The position numbers were made by a program, and so were the translations under genes. The notes below the pieces were generated by a model. That model was not told where the DNA came from and searched no databases. It saw nothing but the letters and a program-made list of their open reading frames with translations. From contig JAHWJP010000015.1 in the NCBI GenBank assembly GCA_019348355.1, forward strand, positions 1-33,295: a DNA stretch of 33,295 bases. The letters run 5' to 3'. Shown piece by piece: positions 29,032 through 33,295 of this stretch. The DNA is from Actinomycetota bacterium. GTDB lineage: Bacteria > Actinomycetota > Actinomycetes > Mycobacteriales > SCTD01. Position 1 is the stretch's first letter, and each line of letters begins with the position of its first letter.

Positions 29032-29868
29032 TCATGCTGGCGGACGGTGCCGCATCACCCGCGCCTGCAGCATCGAGACGAGCGCGTTGACGAGCAGGGC
29101 GAACAGGCCGGCCACGAGGATCAGCCCGTAACCCTGTGCGAACTCGTAGTTGCGCTGAGACTGCGCTATGAGCGCTCCTACCCCATCGACCTGCGTCAGG
29201 ATCTCGACGAGCAGAGTGATGACCAGCGCCACGGGGGCGGCAACCCGCACCCCCAGGAAGATGGAGGGCAGCAGGGCCGGGAACGTGACTTTGCGGACCC
29301 GCTCGAAGCGGCCCAGTTGCAGCGATCTGGCCATCTCGAACATCACCGGATTGAGCTGGCGCACGCCTGACCGGGTGTTGAGCAGAATGGACCAGATCGC
29401 GGCAGACGTGACCACCACCACCTTCATGGTCCCGGTGAAGCCGAGCAGCAGCGTGGCGATGGGCACGACGGCAGCTGGCGGCATGGCCCGCGCATATTCC
29501 AAGGTGGGCTGGAGCGCCCGGTCAGTTCGAGCCGAGGCGCCCACAGCGAGCCCGAGCACCGTTCCGAGCACGCTCGCGGCGACGAGTCCCAGCAGGAAGG
29601 TGATCACCGTCGCGAAGGCGGCGGGCAACAGCACACCGGAGCGCGACAGGTCCAGGAGCGCCGAAGCCCAGTCCGACGGCGGCGGAAAGAACGGAGAGAG
29701 CCTGCTGGCCACGAGCTGCCACGAGGCGAGGAACACCACGAGCGGCAGCAGGCCGCGAAGTGGCGGCAAGGATCCGGTACGGGTGCCGCGCGCCGGTGTC
29801 GTCCGTCGACGCTCCCCTGGCTCGACCGGCGACGCAGCATCGGCGGGGCCGACGCCCAGGGTTGTCAT
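29032..29868 (-). CDS. ABC transporter permease, SsuC/TauC type (second)
   Basis: The 278-aa permease starts at ATG 29868, overlapping the stop of the other permease as ATGA. After a polar N-terminus of about 40 residues come six hydrophobic segments, including LPLVVFLASWQLVASRLSPF and VITFLLGLVAASVLGTVLGL. The EAA loop is visible in MARSLQLGRFERVRKVTFPA with LLPSIFLG following. The type is that of nitrate/sulfonate/taurine importers. It is the last gene of the operon. The track start at 30243 is inside the neighbouring gene. Confidence 0.88.
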   Translation of the reverse strand: MTTLGVGPADAASPVEPGERRRTTPARGTRTGSLPPLRGLLPLVVFLASWQLVASRLSPFFPPPSDWASALLDLSRSGVLLPAAFATVITFLLGLVAASVLGTVLGLAVGASARTDRALQPTLEYARAMPPAAVVPIATLLLGFTGTMKVVVVTSAAIWSILLNTRSGVRQLNPVMFEMARSLQLGRFERVRKVTFPALLPSIFLGVRVAAPVALVITLLVEILTQVDGVGALIAQSQRNYEFAQGYGLILVAGLFALLVNALVSMLQARVMRHRPPA

Positions 29869-30653
29869 GAGACCTTCCCCGGGAGCGGTTTCGCCGAGGT
29901 GAGCGTCCATGCCACGATCTGCCGGAAGGCCGCATTGAGGGCTATCCCGAGCAGACCGATGGTGAAGACGTAGGCGAACATCTCCTCCGGTCGCAGGGCC
30001 AGCTGGGCGAGGATGAGGGCGTTGCCGAGTCCGCTCGGGTTTCCCACAAGTTCGGCCACGACAGCGAGCACCAGGGCGAGCGACAACCCGAGTTGCAGCC
30101 CGACGACGATGGACGGCATCGCGGCCGGCAGGGTGAGTTTGAGAAGAGTCTCGCGACGCGAGAGGTGAAGCGTGCGGGCCACGTCCCTCAGCTCGGGTCT
30201 GACAGTGCGCACACCTTCGATCGTGTTCACCAGCACCGGCCATGCGCTGGCATAGACGATCAGCGTCAGTTCCGTGCGCACGGAGAAGCCGAACACCAGC
30301 AGGGCCAGCGGGACCAGCGAGATCGGCGGCACCGCACGAAGCAGCTCGAAGCTAGCCATGGACCAGCGCCACGCGGGTCGCCACAGTCCGAGTACCAGGC
30401 CCAGCCCGATCCCGATCACCGAGGCCAGCACCCACCCGAGCAGCGTCACTCGCAGCGTGTGCAGGAGGTTCGTCATCAGCTCACCCGAAGCCAGCAGCTG
30501 CTGTGCCCGCGCGGCCACCGCCGAGGGCGCCGGCAAGTTCTGGAAGTCCAGCAGGCCCACACGGATCAGCAGTTCCCACGCCCCCAGGAGCAGGAGCATC
30601 GTGGCCACACCGAGAACGTTGGTGCGCCGGAGCACGGCGGTGGCGCTAGTCAC
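29865..30653 (-). CDS. ABC transporter permease, SsuC/TauC type (first)
   Basis: The 262-aa permease starts at GTG 30653, overlapping the ATPase gene by 8 nt. It has six membrane helices and the usual opening VATMLLLLGAWELLIRVGLL. The EAA-type loop reads VARTLHLSRRETLLKLTLPA followed by AMPSIVVGLQLGLSLALVL. With the other permease it can form a heterodimeric channel, less usual than the homodimer encoded by a single gene in Ssu/Tau operons. The substrate cannot be read from the permease. Confidence 0.88.
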   Translation of the reverse strand: MTSATAVLRRTNVLGVATMLLLLGAWELLIRVGLLDFQNLPAPSAVAARAQQLLASGELMTNLLHTLRVTLLGWVLASVIGIGLGLVLGLWRPAWRWSMASFELLRAVPPISLVPLALLVFGFSVRTELTLIVYASAWPVLVNTIEGVRTVRPELRDVARTLHLSRRETLLKLTLPAAMPSIVVGLQLGLSLALVLAVVAELVGNPSGLGNALILAQLALRPEEMFAYVFTIGLLGIALNAAFRQIVAWTLTSAKPLPGKVS

Positions 30654-31473
30654 CGGTCTCGACGATGGCGTCGTAGACCTGACGCCTCAGTCGCAGGAAC
30701 TCCGGCAGCTCTTTCGTGGCGAGCTGGTCACGCGGCCGAGGCAGCTCGACCGGGATCTCGTGCGCGATGGTGGCGGGACTCCCGTCGAGAACGAGAATGC
30801 GGTCGCTGAGAAAAACGGCCTCGTCGATGTCATGGGTGACGAACGCGATGGTGGCTCCGGTGTGCTGGTGCACCTGCTGGAGCTGATCCTGCAACGACGC
30901 CTTGGTCATGGCGTCAAGGGACCCGAACGGCTCGTCCATGAGCAGTCCCCGGGGTCGCATGGCCAGTGACCGGGCCAGCTGGACCCGCTGCTGCATGCCA
31001 CCGGACAGCTGCCACGGGTAGTCCGCGGCCCGGGCCTCGAGCCCGACGGTGGCCAGCGACTCCGAGATGCGCGCCCGCTTCACGGCCACCGGGACCTTGC
31101 CCTCCAAGCCCAAGGCGACATTGTTGTGGACGGTGCGCCACGGCAGTAGCGAGGCGGCGTAGTTCTGGAAGACGAACACGACGTCCTGCGGCGGACCTGC
31201 AACGGGACGCCCGTGGAAGGTGACCACGGACTCGGGCGTCGGGTCCACCAGGCCACCCAGGACCCGAAGCAAGGTCGTCTTCCCGGAGCCGGACCGGCCG
31301 AGTATGGCGACGAACTCACCTTCGTGCAGGTCGAAGTTGATGTCACCGAGGATGCGCCGGGGCCCGGCGCGGGAGCCCAGGTCGACACTTGCGTTGCGAC
31401 ACTGGCACGCGACGCTCCTCGGCTGCGTCCCGAGTGCGGCTGAGCTGACGTCGGCCGATCGCTCGACCGTCAC
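30646..31473 (-). CDS. ABC transporter ATP-binding protein, SsuB/TauB type
   Basis: I start it at GTG 31473 (275 aa), which overlaps the stop of the binding-protein gene as GTGA; the track start at 31548 lies in that gene. Motifs in order are Walker A GRSGSGKTT, the Q-loop in VFVFQNYAASLLPW, signature LSGGMQQRVQLARSL, Walker B RGLLMDEPFGSLDA and H-loop VTHD. The FQNY...LLPW pattern is typical of the nitrate/sulfonate/taurine importer ATPases. It energises the two permeases downstream. Confidence 0.92.
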   Translation of the reverse strand: MTVERSADVSSAALGTQPRSVACQCRNASVDLGSRAGPRRILGDINFDLHEGEFVAILGRSGSGKTTLLRVLGGLVDPTPESVVTFHGRPVAGPPQDVVFVFQNYAASLLPWRTVHNNVALGLEGKVPVAVKRARISESLATVGLEARAADYPWQLSGGMQQRVQLARSLAMRPRGLLMDEPFGSLDAMTKASLQDQLQQVHQHTGATIAFVTHDIDEAVFLSDRILVLDGSPATIAHEIPVELPRPRDQLATKELPEFLRLRRQVYDAIVETGD

Positions 31474-32537
31474 CGTTCGGACAGGACCAGCTTGCCCGTG
31501 TCCACCTCGCCGTCGAGCTGCCCGAGCTCCTTCAGCACCCCCACCCACTTGTCGAGGTCTTCGGTCCGGATGTCGAAGTCGTAGGTCGGCAGCGGCACGG
31601 TCGCCGCAACCGGAGCCGGCAGCTCGGTGAACTGCTGAAGGATCGTCCGGGACTCCATCGGCATCTCTTCAATGAAGTCAGCAGCCTGCTCCATGGCCTT
31701 GACGAAGCGCTCAACGGCGTCCTTGTTGGACTCAGCCCACTCTCCCTGCGCGACGTAGAAGTTCGTGGCGAGGGGACTGGCGATGGCCGAGAAAGGATCG
31801 CCGATCGAGACGTTGCCGGCCTTCGTGAGCTGGCTGGCGAAAGGCTGCAGAGCCTCGACGCCGTCGACACGGCCACCCTTGAGCTGATCGGGCAGAGTCG
31901 GCGATGGTGCCTCAACGCCCCGGATTGTGGCCGGATCGGTCCCCTGCTTCTTGGCCGTGAACAGGGTGCCGACATGAATGACGCCGCTCAGCGTCGGAGA
32001 CCCGACCGTCTTGCCGCCGAGGTCGCCGAAGTCCATGATGCCCTTTCCCGGAGGGACGATGACCTGGACGAAGGGGTTCTCCTTGGTGCTCACGGTGTTC
32101 CCGGACACCTGGACGATGTCCAGCCCGGCGGTCCCGGCCCGAATGAGATCGGTTGCAGTGCCGATGGCGAGGTCGAACTGACGGCCGAGCGTGCTCGGCA
32201 GGTCGGAGATGTTGGCGGCCTGGGTCAGGGTGACGTCAAGGTTGTTCTCCTTGAAGAAGCCTTGGGCCTGCGCCACGTGCAGGGGAAGCGCGGTCGTCGC
32301 GGGGACGAAGGCGATTCGCAGAGCGGTGGTCTCCGCTTCCGCACTTGCTGTGGCGCCGGAGGACGCCCCAGGTGAACCGCTTTCGGTTCCCCCGCACGCG
32401 GCGACAACTGCTGTCAGGACCAGCAGTGTCCACATCGTTCCGACTCGCCGGGCAAGCCGGTGCGGCCGGGCGCACGCCCGGAGGGGCTCTGCGGGAAGGG
32501 CGTTTTCGGAAGTAGACATGTGTGCTGGTGCTCGCAT
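31470..32537 (-). CDS. ABC transporter substrate-binding lipoprotein, SsuA/NMT1-like
   Basis: The protein captures substrate outside the cell. An N-terminal hydrophobic stretch ends in a lipobox (LLVLTAVVAACGG), so it is a lipoprotein. The mature part has the type 2 periplasmic fold of the SsuA/NMT1 group: LRIAFVPATTALPLHVAQAQ, GFFKENNLDVTLTQAANIS, QFDLAIGTATDLIRAG and FGDLGGKTVGSPTLSG. Starts at 32537, 32519 and 32435 are all possible; I kept the longest, though ATG 32519 (MSTSENALPAE) is as likely. First gene of the operon. Sulfonate, nitrate-like, pyrimidine-like or aromatic substrates cannot be told apart here. Confidence 0.88.
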   Translation of the reverse strand: MRAPAHMSTSENALPAEPLRACARPHRLARRVGTMWTLLVLTAVVAACGGTESGSPGASSGATASAEAETTALRIAFVPATTALPLHVAQAQGFFKENNLDVTLTQAANISDLPSTLGRQFDLAIGTATDLIRAGTAGLDIVQVSGNTVSTKENPFVQVIVPPGKGIMDFGDLGGKTVGSPTLSGVIHVGTLFTAKKQGTDPATIRGVEAPSPTLPDQLKGGRVDGVEALQPFASQLTKAGNVSIGDPFSAIASPLATNFYVAQGEWAESNKDAVERFVKAMEQAADFIEEMPMESRTILQQFTELPAPVAATVPLPTYDFDIRTEDLDKWVGVLKELGQLDGEVDTGKLVLSER

Positions 32538-32639
32538 TCCGTCTAGAGGTGGGGCAGTCTAGCCCCAGGGGGCAGCTCGTATGCGTGAAGGAATCGGATG
32601 GCAGGCCATGACCGGGGCGACAGACAGGATGCAGCACTG

Positions 32640-33041
32640 ATGACGCAGGTCTTGGGCTTCCATCATCTCAGCCTGAGCGTCCGGGACCTGAGCAGGAGCA
32701 CCGAGTGGTATGAGCAGGTGCTCGGCTTCCAGGTCACCGATCACCTCGAGGGCGCCGGCTTTCGGCGGACGCGGATGCGCTCCCAGGCGGGAGTGACCCT
32801 GACCCTGACCTGTCACGAGGGCCAGACCGGAACGACGTTCAGTGAGCGGCACCCGGGACTGGACCACGTGTCTTTCAGCGTGGGGGCGATCGACGACGTA
32901 CGGGCTCTCGATCAGCACTTCGAGCAGCTCGGGGTCGACCACTCCGAGCTCAAGCTGACGCAATGGGCGACGGCTTCGATCACGATCCGCGACCCGGACA
33001 ACATCCAGCTGGAGGTGTTCGGCGGTCCACCCGCGCCGTAG
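32640..33041 (+). CDS. VOC (glyoxalase/bleomycin resistance/dioxygenase) superfamily protein
   Basis: The 133-aa protein starts at ATG 32640 (MTQVLGFHHLSLSVRDLSRS); AGGA lies upstream, and the longer track start adds unlikely sequence. It has two beta-alpha-beta-beta-beta repeats with the usual metal ligands: His in FHHLSLSV, His in GLDHVSFSVG and Glu in NIQLEVFGG. The pattern WYEQVLGFQV is common to lactoylglutathione-lyase-like and dioxygenase-like members. It is divergent from the ABC operon across about 100 nt, so a shared substrate pathway is possible but not shown. Confidence 0.85.
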   Translation: MTQVLGFHHLSLSVRDLSRSTEWYEQVLGFQVTDHLEGAGFRRTRMRSQAGVTLTLTCHEGQTGTTFSERHPGLDHVSFSVGAIDDVRALDQHFEQLGVDHSELKLTQWATASITIRDPDNIQLEVFGGPPAP

Positions 33042-33081
33042 CGAGCTACTCGTTCTGGGCCTGCCGGCTGGCCGCCTCGGC

Positions 33082-33295
33082 GTGTTCGTGACCGGATTCA
33101 GCACCGCAGCCCTGCGCTACTACGAGGAGCTCTTTCTGCTGGAACCCCCGGAGCGGTCGCCGGGTGGCTACCGGCTCTACCGACAGCGTGACGTGGACCG
33201 GGCGCAGTTCATCGGTCGCGCGAAGCGAATGGGTCTGGGCCTCGAGGACATCCATGCGCTGGTGGACGTGTGGGCGGGCGGCGAGTGCGGCGTCA
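33082..33295 (+). CDS. MerR-family transcriptional regulator, cut by window edge
   Basis: The frame TGFSTAALRYYEELFLLEPP, ERSPGGYRLYRQRDVDRAQF and IGRAKRMGLGLEDIHALVDV is the winged helix-turn-helix of MerR regulators, running off the right edge at WAGGECGV. The GTG at 33082 is the first usable start. Compared with typical MerR proteins, the first 8-10 residues (an IGELAxRTG-like start) are missing or replaced by VFVTGFST, so the true start could be damaged. The Cys near the edge lies where metal-sensing members have a ligand, but the deciding part is outside the window. Confidence 0.75.
   Translation, partial: MFVTGFSTAALRYYEELFLLEPPERSPGGYRLYRQRDVDRAQFIGRAKRMGLGLEDIHALVDVWAGGECGV

Noticed and set aside
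1-33295. CRISPR arrays, insertion sequences, rRNA, replication origin
   Set aside because: No regularly spaced repeats, transposase with terminal repeats, rRNA-like stretch or DnaA-box cluster was seen on either strand.

Overview
The window is about 70% GC or higher, with GTG/TTG starts, many 4-base ATGA/GTGA gene overlaps and long antisense open frames. This fits a soil-type actinobacterium (Actinomycetota); I cannot place it below phylum. Database searches were not possible, so names rest on motifs and family knowledge.

Layout. (1) 1-1631: end of a small membrane protein gene, a decayed helix-turn-helix antitoxin-like gene, and a five-helix membrane protein. (2) 1632-6466: a selenocysteine-dependent glycine/sarcosine/betaine-reductase-like operon, grdE-grdB-grdC-trxA-grdA. 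grdB and grdA each carry an in-frame UGA decoded as selenocysteine and followed by a bacterial SECIS-like hairpin, so the ORF track breaks both genes. GrdD is absent, and GrdE lacks the cysteine that becomes the pyruvoyl group in clostridial enzymes. (3) 6467-8435: island debris (integrase remnant, unidentified broken gene), a small RHH-like protein divergent from a DUF5678/retropepsin-like pair, and tRNA-Ser(UGA). (4) 8547-12632: a broken aminoglycoside-phosphotransferase-like gene, then the molybdate operon on the minus strand (HTH-Mop regulator, modA, modB, modC) and a short I78-inhibitor-like protein. (5) 12880-21117: a minus-strand complex-I-like operon with only membrane subunits (nuoA, H, J, K, L, M, N). 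In place of NuoB-G and NuoI there is one 402-aa protein that looks like a degenerate NuoB-NuoD fusion with a Met/His/Asp-rich insert; its NuoJ is extraordinarily rich in methionine. (6) 21182-26313: a copper region read rightward: a broken BNR-repeat gene, a CopC-CopD fusion, a CsoR-family repressor, a membrane-anchored thioredoxin-fold-like protein, a membrane alpha/beta hydrolase and a tiny secreted Met/His-rich repeat peptide. (7) 26376-28636: a flavin monooxygenase-methyltransferase fusion, then fragments of a glutaredoxin and a histidine kinase. (8) 29032-33295: an SsuABC/TauABC-type ABC importer with two permeases, a VOC-family protein and the start of a MerR regulator.

Two systems stand out. 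The first is the compact selenoprotein reductase operon with altered catalytic features. The second is an apparent copper regulon: three 15-bp boxes related to TACTCCCAGGGAGTA sit at the same place in three promoters (broken BNR gene/copCD, csoR, Met/His-rich peptide). The first also lies in the intergenic region upstream of the divergent complex-I-like operon, whose subunits carry methionine-rich segments. A copper-linked membrane complex built from complex I parts is an inference, but several independent features point that way.
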